Counted from the first letter of the stretch, positions 9,102 through 18,384 are shown. The stretch: 64,000 nt of DNA from Leuconostoc inhae (GCF_019656015.1 NZ_BPKW01000006.1:62001-126000), one strand, 5' to 3'. Program-made: numbers and translations. The notes: generated by a model not told the origin, from the sequence alone.

Positions 9102-9185
9102 TTTTACTGTCTCCTGCTCATTATTCATGATTATACCATCCTATTCATCGCACTTTTTGAATCAGTAACATATCCTATTTACTAG

Positions 9186-10973
9186 TTACTTGACTAATAA
9201 TGATTCCAATTGATTTAATCGTGTTTCAAACACATTAAACGCCTGCTTTAAATAATCTGCTTGACTCATGTCCACGCCAGCTTTTGAAATCACATTCAGA
9301 GGATAGTCCGATGAACCGGCCTTTAAATAGGCTTTATAATCTTCTGCACCACCATGTTTAACAATGCGCTCTGCTAATGTCGTCGCTGCTGCTTCACCAG
9401 TAGCATATTGATAAACATAGTAATTATAATAAAAATGTGGTATTCTTGTCCATTCATAGGCAATTTCTTCATCTGGAAACAAATCTGGCCCATAATATTT
9501 TTGGTTAAGTTCACTATAATATGTGCTCATTTTATCAGCAGTCAACGCGACACCTGCTGCGCTTTGCTCATGAATCCAATTTTCAAATTCCGCAAATTGC
9601 GTTTGACGAAAAACAGTTCCTTTAAAGCCATCGAGATATTGATTCAACACATACGCTTGAAATTTAGGATCATTATTTGTTTTTAGCAAATAATCTGTTA
9701 GTAAACTTTCATTAGTTGTTGAAGCAATTTCCGCTAAGAAAATCGGATAATCGCCATAATGATAGTCTTGGCTATGTCGTGTTAGATAGGAATGAACTGA
9801 ATGTCCCATTTCATGAGCCAATGTATACACATTATTTAAATTATTTTGCCAGTTTAACAAAATAAAGGGGTTGGTATCATAAGTACCACTCGAATATGCC
9901 CCTGAGCGTTTTCCTTTATTTTCGACAACATCAATCCAACGTTCGGCAAATGCTTTTTTAACAATGTCAAGGTAATCTTGACCTAATGGTGCTAAAGCAG
10001 CTAACACGATTTCTTGCGCTTTTGCATATGTGACGTCAAAATCAACTTCATCCACCAATGGTACATACAAATCATAACTATGTACATCTGTCACATTTAA
10101 GATTTTTTTACGCAATGACACAAAACGATGCAACAACGGTAAATTAGCCGTTACCGTTTGACTTAACGTATCAAAAACAGTCGTTGGGACGTTGTGTGGT
10201 AAAATAGCCGCTTCGCGTGCTGAATTATAATGCCGCACTTTAGCTAAGAAGTTATGTCCTTTAATATGCGATGACAACGTTGAAGCGAATGTGTTTTGCA
10301 AACCGATGTAACTGTCATACAGTGTTTCAAATGCTTCACGCCGTAAATCACGTGACTTTGATTCACGTAGCAGGCTATAAAGGCCATTAGTCAATGGCAC
10401 AATTTCACCATCCTCTGTATGTACATCCCCAAAAGTTATATCTGAATTATCAAGCGCACCAAACGTATTCTCTGACGCGTTAAAGATATCACCCACACCA
10501 GCTAATAATTTTTCTTGTTCGGCAGGTAAAGTATGTGGCTTTAAAGCACGTAATGTTTCAAATAAATGTGCGTACGGCTGTAAGCCATCAGTCTTTAAAT
10601 AAGCTGCCAACTTATCATCAGGTATGTTTAAAACTTCTGGTTGGAAATATGCTGTTGCCTGACTTACTTCAGCCCAAAGTGCCTGTACGCGTGAGTTGAA
10701 AGCTGCATATGATTGATTTGTTGTATCTTGATCATAAATTTGATGTGCATATACATACACTTTTTCCAACGCACGTTCTATTTTCAAATCAGCCTCTAAC
10801 GCTGATTGTAGTAACGCAGCTGAATCGCCAACATGTCCAACAAAACGACTCAACATGTCCGTTTCCTGTTGAACAGCAGCAAAAGCTAATTCCCAGTCAT
10901 TATCAGAAGCAAAAATTGTAGACAGATCCCAAGTGAGATCTTCAGGTACTTCATTACGTAATAGTTGTGCCAT
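9186..10973 (-). CDS. pepF: Oligoendopeptidase F
   Basis: This 595-residue M3B zinc metallopeptidase cleaves peptides of about 7-17 residues in the cytoplasm. The zinc motif is LAHEMGHSVHSYL (HExxH) near residue 390, with the downstream Glu in FLAEIASTTNESLL. Its length is typical. The start is uncertain: the ATG at 10973 and an upstream TTG at 10991 both lack a nearby Shine-Dalgarno, and the best one (AGAGGAG, 11037-11043) is 64 nt upstream. It is the last gene before cdd and follows coiA. Confidence 0.95.
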   Translation of the reverse strand: MAQLLRNEVPEDLTWDLSTIFASDNDWELAFAAVQQETDMLSRFVGHVGDSAALLQSALEADLKIERALEKVYVYAHQIYDQDTTNQSYAAFNSRVQALWAEVSQATAYFQPEVLNIPDDKLAAYLKTDGLQPYAHLFETLRALKPHTLPAEQEKLLAGVGDIFNASENTFGALDNSDITFGDVHTEDGEIVPLTNGLYSLLRESKSRDLRREAFETLYDSYIGLQNTFASTLSSHIKGHNFLAKVRHYNSAREAAILPHNVPTTVFDTLSQTVTANLPLLHRFVSLRKKILNVTDVHSYDLYVPLVDEVDFDVTYAKAQEIVLAALAPLGQDYLDIVKKAFAERWIDVVENKGKRSGAYSSGTYDTNPFILLNWQNNLNNVYTLAHEMGHSVHSYLTRHSQDYHYGDYPIFLAEIASTTNESLLTDYLLKTNNDPKFQAYVLNQYLDGFKGTVFRQTQFAEFENWIHEQSAAGVALTADKMSTYYSELNQKYYGPDLFPDEEIAYEWTRIPHFYYNYYVYQYATGEAAATTLAERIVKHGGAEDYKAYLKAGSSDYPLNVISKAGVDMSQADYLKQAFNVFETRLNQLESLLVK

Positions 10974-11069
10974 AATATTAACGTACAGCAATCGTTCTTA
11001 AAGCCAAATCGACTTTAGAAGGTCAAACTGCCATTTCTCCTCTACATGATATAATATCTTATTTTATCA

Positions 11070-12098
11070 CTATTTTCTCACCTTACCTAGTTTTTCTTGC
11101 ATAGATTCATACCATAAGGGTAAACGCGCTACTAATAGGTATTGGTTTTTCTGAACAATATATTTTCTTTGTACAAGTTCAGTCAAAAGACTGATAGCTT
11201 GTTGCGTTTTAAATTCTTGATTACCTAAAACATAATTTTTTAATTTAGTTAAAAAAATATCTTGATGCACAACGTTTCCCATGCCTATATACTCAATAAG
11301 TAGTAACGATATAATGCGCCAATGCCAATTGGGAATAGATAGTCCAAAATGATAACCTTGATGAATCCAAAGTGGTGCATTAAGTAGCAATCGTTGATGT
11401 TGATAAAGATACCGTACTATTTTTTCATCTATGCGTTTTTGAATCAATAAATTTTGTAACTTATAAATTTGTTTGTGAATATCAACTCGTGATTTACCAT
11501 CAATTGTACTTGTTTCAAATAAACGATGACTCTGTTTTTCTGTATAACTGACACGTTCAAAATCGTATTTTTTAAAATTTGTACGATGACTAAATTTTTC
11601 AATATTTGGTAAATAAAATGTTAACTGTCCTTGCACTAAGAATTTTAAAATTGTTGTTTGCGTCATATTTTTAACATAGTAGTTATGACCTAAAATCCAA
11701 ATAACATCAATTTTTTGACTGCTATAACCTGCATTCCGCTGATCAAGCTTTCGCTGTGAAATGGGACTGCATTGATATTCAATCGCTATTTGTCTATGCC
11801 CACTTTGCATTAAAAGATCAGGTCGTTGATTAATTTCTGGTATCACTGCTTCAATTTTGATATCCCCGAACTGCTGTAATTGTGCCGCTAGTTGTAACTT
11901 TCCAGCTAAGTGCTGTGTCGTTTCATTTTCTGAAAATGTTTCACAGGTAGATTTTGAATAATGGGCGAAATGTTTTTGTTTGATATCACCACTTTTGAGT
12001 ATAACCTTTTCTTTGCAACCCGGACATATAAATTGTTGATTTTTACTCGCATCGGTTGCTCTGACATATTGTTGATTATCATTAAGTGCTATGATCAT
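11070..12098 (-). CDS. coiA: Competence protein CoiA-like
   Basis: This 342-residue protein resembles CoiA, which in streptococci is needed for transformation and recombination of incoming DNA. The N-terminus has a zinc-like FICPGCKEKVILKSG followed by KHFAHYSKSTC. The nuclease-like core RPDLLMQSGHRQIAIEYQCS then matches the CoiA DUF with its D-x-n-E-x-Q signature. The ATG at 12098 is 9 nt from GGAGG; that Shine-Dalgarno lies inside the 3' arm of the terminator hairpin of the upstream transporter gene (12100-12144). The gene is followed by pepF, as in several Firmicutes. Confidence 0.85.
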   Translation of the reverse strand: MIIALNDNQQYVRATDASKNQQFICPGCKEKVILKSGDIKQKHFAHYSKSTCETFSENETTQHLAGKLQLAAQLQQFGDIKIEAVIPEINQRPDLLMQSGHRQIAIEYQCSPISQRKLDQRNAGYSSQKIDVIWILGHNYYVKNMTQTTILKFLVQGQLTFYLPNIEKFSHRTNFKKYDFERVSYTEKQSHRLFETSTIDGKSRVDIHKQIYKLQNLLIQKRIDEKIVRYLYQHQRLLLNAPLWIHQGYHFGLSIPNWHWRIISLLLIEYIGMGNVVHQDIFLTKLKNYVLGNQEFKTQQAISLLTELVQRKYIVQKNQYLLVARLPLWYESMQEKLGKVRK

Positions 12099-12099
12099 A

Positions 12100-12144
12100 A
12101 AAAAGCGCCTCCAATTCATCATACGAATTGGAGGCGCTTTTTTC
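12100..12144 (-). terminator. Terminator of the second transporter fusion gene, containing the coiA Shine-Dalgarno
   Basis: The stem is a perfect 19 bp. On the minus strand AAAAAAGCGCCTCCAATTC pairs with GAATTGGAGGCGCTTTTTT around a 7-nt loop. The 3' arm carries both the U-tract and the GGAGG that should serve coiA. Confidence 0.9.
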
Positions 12145-12148
12145 ATAA

Positions 12149-13582
12149 TTATTTCAATTTCTTCTCTACCCAATTACTTAACCAAGTTAATAATGTAATA
12201 ACGATTAAATAAATCACAGCTATAATTGCCCACACTCTGAATCCTTGGGAATTACGAGCAACAATTAGCGTGCCTGTTTGCGTCAATTCTAGTAAACCAA
12301 TGGCTGACAAAATTGACGTGTCTTTTAACGTAATAATAAACTGGTTAATAAAACTTGGTATCATGATACGCAACCCTTGTGGTATGATAACACGACGCAT
12401 AGCGCTACCATATGGCAGTCCCAGTGAACGCGCAGCTTCCATTTGCCCCTGGTGAACTGCTTCAAATCCACCACGCACAAACGCACCAGTATACGCACCC
12501 TCGTTTAGAATTAAGGTGATAATTCCTGCTGTAAATGCTGGAATTTTAACGCCTGTCACACCTGGCAAACCAATATAAATAAAGAATGCCAATACCATCA
12601 ATGGTAGTCCGCGAAAAATATAAACAGTGGTTGTCGAAATGGCACGAATCCACCGGTATTCACTAACGCCCATAACACCCAATAATATACCCCAAACTGA
12701 AGCTAAAATGATGGCTATGACTGTGAGTTGAAGCGTTTGCCATAAACCTTTTAATAAGGCAGCTTTATTTGATGCCATAATACCCAAAATAGAGCTATTA
12801 TCTTTCTTAGTACCTGAGAAAGTTGACTGACTGGCACCAAGATATTTCGCTACAATCTTATCATATGTCCCATCTTTTTTAATAGCAGCAAAGCCACGAT
12901 TAAATGAAGCTAATAAAATTTTATTTTTATTTTTTTCAACGGCAAATCCATATGAACCAGCATTCCCTGGTTTATTAGCATTCATCACCTTTAAAGCCAT
13001 ACCGTTTTTGATAGCATATTGAATAACCGGCATATCCTCAAATGTTGCCGCTGAATTACCAACAACAACATCATTGTACATCGTATCGGTATCATTAAAG
13101 TACTTCACTTTAAAACCATACTTTTCCTGTAATGATTTACCATACTCCGAAGCGGCTGTGCCAGTTTTCAAAGCGACTGTTTGGCCCTTTAAATCATTTA
13201 ATGACTTAATTTTACTGTTTTTGCCAACAATCCATGCCACACCAGTTTTGTAATAAGGTGTTGAAAAATCATAAACTTCTTTACGTTCAGGTGTGATTGA
13301 CATACCCGCAATAATGCCATCAGCTTGACCATTAGAGACAAGTTGCGCCGCTGAATTATAACTCATAGGGCGCATAGTATAGGTGAATCCTTCTCGCTTT
13401 GCAATAGCTTTCATAGTATCTTGTTCTATACCAACATAGTTACTATCTTTATCTTGAAAAGTAAATGGCGCATAAGTTGCATCCGTCGTAATTGTATAAT
13501 GTGGTTCAGCTGCCTGAACTGTTGATACAAATGTAAACAATGTAACAAGTGTTGCCAACCCTAGTAAACATTTTTTAAACAT
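12149..13582 (-). CDS. Polar amino acid ABC transporter, substrate-binding and permease fusion (copy 2)
   Basis: This 477-residue fusion has a Sec signal peptide (residues 1-30, ending VQAAEP). A family-3 solute-binding domain covers ~30-255 (YTITTDATYAPFTFQDKDSN, GIIAGMSITPERKEVYDFS), and a BPD permease domain covers ~265-477 (EGAYTGAFVRGGFEAVHQGQ, the EAA loop). Glutamine or glutamate is the likely substrate. The ATG at 13582 is used because GGGAG lies upstream of it. It is a close paralogue of the gene at 14425-15873 but sits after a separate terminator and carries no ATPase gene of its own, so it probably shares the ATPase at 13676. Confidence 0.93.
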   Translation of the reverse strand: MFKKCLLGLATLVTLFTFVSTVQAAEPHYTITTDATYAPFTFQDKDSNYVGIEQDTMKAIAKREGFTYTMRPMSYNSAAQLVSNGQADGIIAGMSITPERKEVYDFSTPYYKTGVAWIVGKNSKIKSLNDLKGQTVALKTGTAASEYGKSLQEKYGFKVKYFNDTDTMYNDVVVGNSAATFEDMPVIQYAIKNGMALKVMNANKPGNAGSYGFAVEKNKNKILLASFNRGFAAIKKDGTYDKIVAKYLGASQSTFSGTKKDNSSILGIMASNKAALLKGLWQTLQLTVIAIILASVWGILLGVMGVSEYRWIRAISTTTVYIFRGLPLMVLAFFIYIGLPGVTGVKIPAFTAGIITLILNEGAYTGAFVRGGFEAVHQGQMEAARSLGLPYGSAMRRVIIPQGLRIMIPSFINQFIITLKDTSILSAIGLLELTQTGTLIVARNSQGFRVWAIIAVIYLIVITLLTWLSNWVEKKLK

Positions 13583-13607
13583 TTTTTGATATTCTCCCAT
13601 ATCTCAC

Positions 13608-13637
13608 AAAAAAGTCGACCATGTGGTCGGCTTTTTT
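13608..13637 (-). terminator. Terminator after the transporter ATPase gene
   Basis: On the minus strand AAAAAAGCCGACCA pairs with TGGTCGACTTTTTT around a short loop. It separates the ATPase operon from the second fusion gene. Confidence 0.85.
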
Positions 13638-13675
13638 ATCTATTTTAACACATATCATAATATACACTACTTTGT

Positions 13676-14428
13676 TTACGCATGCATAACTTTACTTAAA
13701 AATTCTTGTAGTCGTTCATTCTTTGGTGCATTAAAGACTTGATCAGGTGTGCCTGATTCTTGAATTTTACCTGATTCGAAGAACACAACGCGATCTGCTA
13801 CTTGCTTAGCAAAACCCATTTCGTGTGTGACAATAATCATCGTCATACCAGATTCGGCTAAATTCTTCATGACTTCTAACACATCACCCACCATTTCAGG
13901 ATCCAATGCTGAAGTTGGTTCATCAAAGAGCATCACATCTGGTTCCATTGCTAAAGCACGGGCAATGGCAATACGTTGCTTTTGACCACCAGATAACGAA
14001 TTCACTGATACATCGGCCTTATCAACCAAATCAACTGTTTCAAGAAGTTCCCGTGCTTTTTTTTCTGCCGCAACTTTATCTAATTTTCCAAGCTCTACAG
14101 GTGCTAACATGATGTTTTCTAGTACAGTATAATTATTAAACAAATTAAAATTTTGAAATACCATACCGATATTTTCACGTACTTTATTAATATCAGTGGT
14201 TTTTTCAGAAATATCAAAACCATCAACGACAATCGTACCATTATCTGGTGTTTCTAATTGATTTAACATACGAAGAAATGTTGATTTTCCAGATCCTGAA
14301 GGACCAATCATAACCACCACTTCATTTTCAGCTATATCTAATGAAATATCACGTAAAACGTGGTTCTCACCATATGATTTATTAACTTTTTCAACATGTA
14401 CTTTTACTTTATTTTTTGTCTCACTCAT
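13676..14428 (-). CDS. glnQ: Polar amino acid ABC transporter ATP-binding protein
   Basis: This 250-residue ABC ATPase shows Walker [10 protein letters not shown] (residues ~42-50), the Q-loop VFQNFNLF, signature [15 protein letters not shown], Walker [15 protein letters not shown] and a switch His in VTHEMGFA. It powers the fusion permease encoded just upstream; the two genes overlap by 4 bp (ATGA). The specificity assignment follows the receptor domain next to it. Confidence 0.95.
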   Translation of the reverse strand: MSETKNKVKVHVEKVNKSYGENHVLRDISLDIAENEVVVMIGPSGSGKSTFLRMLNQLETPDNGTIVVDGFDISEKTTDINKVRENIGMVFQNFNLFNNYTVLENIMLAPVELGKLDKVAAEKKARELLETVDLVDKADVSVNSLSGGQKQRIAIARALAMEPDVMLFDEPTSALDPEMVGDVLEVMKNLAESGMTMIIVTHEMGFAKQVADRVVFFESGKIQESGTPDQVFNAPKNERLQEFLSKVMHA

Positions 14429-15873
14429 GCACGTGTCCTCTTTTCTACCCAGTTACTCAACCATGTCAGCAAAGTAATTACAATTAAGTATATCACAGCC
14501 ACAATTGCCCATACTCTAAATCCTTGTGAGTTACGAGAAACAATCAAAGATCCCGTTTGTGTTAACTCTAAAATACCAATTGCTGATAAAATAGAAGTGT
14601 CTTTTAACGTGATAATAAATTGATTAATAAAGCTTGGTATCATAATTTTCAAACCTTGTGGCACAATCACCTTACGCATAGACTTAGCATAAGACAATCC
14701 GAGAGATCTTGATGCCTCCATTTGGCCACTATCCACAGCTGCAAACCCACCGCGAACAAAGGCCGCGGTATAGGCACCTTCATTTAAGACCAACGTTAAC
14801 AATCCAGCAGTAAACGCTGGAATTTTCATACCAATAACACCAGGTAAGCCAATATAGATAAAGAATGCTAGTACCATTAGTGGTAAGCCACGGAAAATAT
14901 AAATGATAGTTGTTGATATTCCTCGGAACAACGCGTTTTGGCTGACACCCATGACACCAAGTAAAATACCCCAAATAGATGCCAAGATAATTGCTAAAAT
15001 AGTCAGCAGCATTGTCTGCCACAAACCCTTTAAGAAAGCGCCATTATTAGCTTTTAATATACCGAGCACTGAACTGTTATCTTGTTTGCTTCCAGTAAAT
15101 TTAGTCGCGCTGGCGCCTAGATATTTAGCAACAATTTTATCATAAGTACCATCTTTTTTTATCTCTGCAAAACCACGATTAAAAGCAGTTAACAACTTCG
15201 TATTTTTACCTTTTTGAACACCAAATCCATACCAGCCTGCTTGAATTGGTGATTTTGAATTCATAACTTTTAATTGCGTGCCATTCTTTACAGCATATTG
15301 AATAACAGGTAAATCACCAAAAGTTGCTTGTGAATTACCATTGATTACATCATTGTATAACGTATCAGAATCATTAAAATAGGTCACTTTGAAACCATAT
15401 TTTTTTTGAACTGACAACGCATAGTCAGCCCCTGACGTACCTGTTTTCAAAGCGACAGTCTGCCCTTTTAAATCATCTAAGGACTTAATATTTGACCCCT
15501 TTTTGACCGCCCAGCCAATGCCTGATCGATAATAAGGTGTGCCAAAATCAAATACCGCCTTACGCTCTTCTGTAATTGACATACCAGCAATAACACCATC
15601 AGCCTGTCCCGAAGATACTGACTGTGTCGCAGCATTAAAACTCATAGGTTTTAATGTGTACGTAAATCCTTGCCGTTTAGCAATAGTTTTTAAGATTTCT
15701 TGATCAATACCTGTGTATTGATTATTCTTGTCTTGAAAATCAAATGGTGGATAGGTTGCATCTGTTGTAATAATGTAATTTGGCGTTGGCGCCGCATCAA
15801 CATCACTGCTCGTGATAACAAATACTAGCAACGATAGCAGTCCGACAATTAAAAGTTTTACTGTTTTTTTCAT
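14425..15873 (-). CDS. Polar amino acid ABC transporter, substrate-binding and permease fusion (copy 1)
   Basis: This 482-residue protein has the same architecture as the gene at 12149: a signal peptide (cleavage near DVDAAPTP), a family-3 receptor domain ([39 protein letters not shown]), and a BPD permease domain with [20 protein letters not shown]. It is the first gene of the fusion-ATPase operon, with TGGAG as ribosome-binding site. Having the receptor fused to the permease gives at least two binding domains per transporter dimer, as in lactococcal GlnP. The substrate is inferred to be Gln or Glu. Confidence 0.94.
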   Translation of the reverse strand: MKKTVKLLIVGLLSLLVFVITSSDVDAAPTPNYIITTDATYPPFDFQDKNNQYTGIDQEILKTIAKRQGFTYTLKPMSFNAATQSVSSGQADGVIAGMSITEERKAVFDFGTPYYRSGIGWAVKKGSNIKSLDDLKGQTVALKTGTSGADYALSVQKKYGFKVTYFNDSDTLYNDVINGNSQATFGDLPVIQYAVKNGTQLKVMNSKSPIQAGWYGFGVQKGKNTKLLTAFNRGFAEIKKDGTYDKIVAKYLGASATKFTGSKQDNSSVLGILKANNGAFLKGLWQTMLLTILAIILASIWGILLGVMGVSQNALFRGISTTIIYIFRGLPLMVLAFFIYIGLPGVIGMKIPAFTAGLLTLVLNEGAYTAAFVRGGFAAVDSGQMEASRSLGLSYAKSMRKVIVPQGLKIMIPSFINQFIITLKDTSILSAIGILELTQTGSLIVSRNSQGFRVWAIVAVIYLIVITLLTWLSNWVEKRTRA

Positions 15874-15986
15874 AATAACTCCATTTTACCAAAATAGATA
15901 TGATTACAAGCGTTTCAATGTTAGGTTCTTTGACACACTTATTATTTTACTTATTCAATGATAATAATATTAATGTTTTTTGATGT

Positions 15987-16037
15987 AAAAACACCTCGCA
16001 AATTAACCGTTAGTACTGGTTAATATTCTACGAAGTG
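15987..16037 (-). terminator. Terminator of the BMP receptor gene
   Basis: On the minus strand CACTTCG..ATTAACC pairs with GGTTAAT..CGAGGTG, followed by TTTTT. It lies about 50 bp after the stop at 16085. Confidence 0.75.
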
Positions 16038-16084
16038 TGCCATTATCACATTATCTTTTATTAAAAACTGACTTTAATGATTAT

Positions 16085-17149
16085 TTATGGATGTACTGGT
16101 ACTTTAATGTCACCAGCAATAATTTTCTTTTGTGCCAACTGTACTGCTGACCACACGTTGTCGGAAGCCGAATCCTTAGCTAGAGCAACACCCTTCTCTT
16201 TTAAGCCATATGTAATTGTTTTTCCGCCTGGGAAATTACCCTTACGACCATCATTTGAAAGCGACTCAACTGCATGATCGACACGTTTAACTGCCGAAAC
16301 AAGTGTAAAGTTTGACTTTTCATTATTTTTAGCTGTGTAAGCTCCGTCTTGTTTTTGATCCATATCAACACCAATCACCCAGACTTTATCGTTGGCATCA
16401 GCTGTCAATTTTTGATTATTAGCTTTTGCCTCAGAGAAAACACCTGACCCTGAACCACCAGCTGCTTGGAAAATAACATCCGCACCACCAGCTACCATTG
16501 ATGCAGCGATAGTTTTGCCTTTGGCAGCATCAGTAAACGAATCAGCATACTGTGTTACAATTTTAATATTTGGGTCTGTTGCTGCAACGCCCGCCTTGAA
16601 TCCTGCTTCAAATGTATCGATAATATCACCATGAATACCACCAATAAAGCCAACTGTTTTTGACTTTGTTTGTTTAGCTGCTGCAACACCAGCTAAATAT
16701 GATGACTGTTCTGATTTGAACATCAACGATGCCACATTTTTATCAGGAATTACTGAGTCAATAATCGCAAATTGTGTCTTTGGATTAGCTTTAGCAACTG
16801 TATTCATTGCTGGCGCTGCAGCAAATCCAACACCGTAGACTAATTTATAACCACCTTTGACTGCAGTTTGCAAATTTGTTTTGATATCCGATGTATCAGC
16901 ACTTTGAAAATAATTAAAACCCTGTGTGCCTTGTTTAAGTTTATTATCTTTACCATAGGCCTTTAAACCAGACCATGCCGATTGGTTAAAAGAGCGATCA
17001 TCTACACCACCACCATCAGTCACTAATGCAACTGTGTAGTTGTTTTTACCCGTTGACTGCGAGCTACCACCTCGTGTAGCAGCATAGATACCACCACCAA
17101 TGACTGCGACTGCAATAACACCAATACCAATTTGTGCTGAACGTTGCAT
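16085..17149 (-). CDS. BMP-family substrate-binding protein (nucleoside-type ABC receptor), membrane-anchored
   Basis: This 354-residue receptor belongs to the BMP/PnrA family, which bind nucleosides. The core motifs are VALVTDGGGVDDRSFNQSAW (residues ~40-60), GVGFAAAPAMNTVAK and DVIFQAAGGSGSGVFSEA. The N-terminus is a hydrophobic segment (GIGVIAVAVIGGGIYAA) with no Cys and therefore no lipobox, unlike the usual lipoprotein form, so it is probably held by an uncleaved anchor. No permease or ATPase gene lies beside it. The best Shine-Dalgarno is separated from the ATG by a hairpin (17162-17190). Confidence 0.9.
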   Translation of the reverse strand: MQRSAQIGIGVIAVAVIGGGIYAATRGGSSQSTGKNNYTVALVTDGGGVDDRSFNQSAWSGLKAYGKDNKLKQGTQGFNYFQSADTSDIKTNLQTAVKGGYKLVYGVGFAAAPAMNTVAKANPKTQFAIIDSVIPDKNVASLMFKSEQSSYLAGVAAAKQTKSKTVGFIGGIHGDIIDTFEAGFKAGVAATDPNIKIVTQYADSFTDAAKGKTIAASMVAGGADVIFQAAGGSGSGVFSEAKANNQKLTADANDKVWVIGVDMDQKQDGAYTAKNNEKSNFTLVSAVKRVDHAVESLSNDGRKGNFPGGKTITYGLKEKGVALAKDSASDNVWSAVQLAQKKIIAGDIKVPVHP

Positions 17150-17161
17150 AATTAAAAATGT

Positions 17162-17198
17162 GTGTAAGTACCCAGAAAATTGACTTACACTCTCCTCT
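17162..17198 (-). promoter_or_regulatory. Shine-Dalgarno followed by hairpin before the BMP gene start
   Basis: On the minus strand AGAGGAG (17192-17198) is followed by GTGTAAGT..ACTTACAC, an 8-bp stem (17162-17190), and then 12 nt to the ATG at 17149. No alternative ATG, GTG or TTG lies in frame between them. Folding of the hairpin would bring the ribosome-binding site to a normal distance. Confidence 0.55.
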
Positions 17199-17324
17199 CA
17201 AAAAGTTATATATTCATTATGCGTCATTTTCTCTTTGAAACCATGATAAAATGATTAAAATTCAGCAAAAAAAGCGAATATTATATTTTTATTTAATTTT
17301 TCGTTCGGATTTTGAAAGTTTTTA

Positions 17325-17352
17325 TTAAATATGGTTCGGATTTTGGTAAAAT
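17325..17352 (+). promoter_or_regulatory. Extended -10 promoter giving a probably leaderless glycosyltransferase mRNA
   Basis: TGGTAAAAT at 17344-17352 is an extended -10 element. TTAAAT at 17325-17330 is a weak -35 box with a 16-bp spacer. The expected start of transcription, about 7 nt after the -10 box, falls on the A of the ATG at 17359. GTTCGGATTTTG occurs twice (near 17303 and 17334) and may be an operator. Confidence 0.5.
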
Positions 17353-17358
17353 ATTCAT

Positions 17359-18366
17359 ATGACATACTACATCACACATACAATTGAACCTTGGATGCCC
17401 GCAGGTGCCCTAAAAGCAAAATCGGATTATGCTACTATCGCGGTTGCTTTAGGCTGGCAGGAATTACCTTTAATGCGCTACAATGATACCAGATTCTCCA
17501 ATGAGACGCGCTTACAAAACATCACCAAATGGTTAACAACTGTTAGTCCTGAAGACCTTGTTCTTCATCAGTTTCCAACCTATATGAGCGCTGATTTTGA
17601 ACAACAATTTGTTCAAAAGTTAAAACAGCTCAATGTTCATCGAGCTATTGTCATTCACGACATTGAACCGTTGAGATTGATTAAGCAAGATGCTTGGGAA
17701 TTTCAAGTACTAAGTCAATACGATGTTATTATTGTCCATTCTAAAGCCATGCAAAACCAATTACAAGCACATGGTATAAAAGCCGCCTTTATTGTGCAAC
17801 CTTTATTTGACTATCTCAGTCAACCACGTCCTGCTGCTTTATTTAGCCGCAACATTAATTTTGCTGGCACATTTCAAAAATCGCCTTGGTTACAAAATTA
17901 CACTGGCCCAAATTTAACGCTTTTTGGTTCAAAACCCAAAAAATGGCAAACTATTAGTTTCTCAACACATATCAATTATCAAGGTAATTTTGATCCCGAA
18001 GAAATTGTTAATCGCCTGAATGACGGTTTTGGTCTCATTTGGGATAGCAATTTCGATGATAAAACTTATCAAACCTACACGCGTTATAATACACCACACA
18101 AAGCAAGTTTATATATACGTGCCGGCTTACCATTAATTGCATGGTCTCAAAGTGCTATTGGCCAATTTATTGTCAATCATAAACTAGGATTTGTCATTAA
18201 TAATTTAACTGATCTCAATCTCAAATTACCTGATATTACTAAAGAACACTACCACTTATGGCAAATTAATAACCAAAAAATTGCTGAGCGTTTGAATCGT
18301 GGCGCATACACGACAGATACATTACATCAACTCATGTCATATCAAAAGGATCATTACTTATTCTAA
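17359..18366 (+). CDS. Glycosyltransferase (Gtf3/galactofuranosyltransferase-like)
   Basis: This 335-residue cytoplasmic protein has the two-domain GT-B look of the Gtf3-like sugar transferases of lactic acid bacteria. Visible motifs are VHRAIVIHDIEPLRL near residue 95, YDVIIVHSKAMQNQL, and the C-terminal NTPHKASLYIRAGLPLIAWS typical of nucleotide-sugar binding. It stands alone, without an exopolysaccharide cluster. There is no Shine-Dalgarno; the -10 box ends 6 nt before the ATG, suggesting leaderless translation. Acceptor and donor are unknown. Confidence 0.75.
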   Translation: MTYYITHTIEPWMPAGALKAKSDYATIAVALGWQELPLMRYNDTRFSNETRLQNITKWLTTVSPEDLVLHQFPTYMSADFEQQFVQKLKQLNVHRAIVIHDIEPLRLIKQDAWEFQVLSQYDVIIVHSKAMQNQLQAHGIKAAFIVQPLFDYLSQPRPAALFSRNINFAGTFQKSPWLQNYTGPNLTLFGSKPKKWQTISFSTHINYQGNFDPEEIVNRLNDGFGLIWDSNFDDKTYQTYTRYNTPHKASLYIRAGLPLIAWSQSAIGQFIVNHKLGFVINNLTDLNLKLPDITKEHYHLWQINNQKIAERLNRGAYTTDTLHQLMSYQKDHYLF

Positions 18367-18384
18367 GTAATGATCCTTTTATTT
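18344..18384 (+). terminator. Terminator overlapping the 3' end of the glycosyltransferase gene
   Basis: AAAAGGATCATTACTTA pairs with TAAGTAATGATCCTTTT and is followed by ATTT. The 5' arm lies inside the last codons of the gene, and the repeat ends just before tRNA-Cys on the other strand. Confidence 0.85.

Noticed and set aside
12099..12173. N-terminal extension of CoiA through the terminator
   Set aside because: The extension encodes the terminator arms and conflicts with the GGAGG-spaced ATG at 12098.
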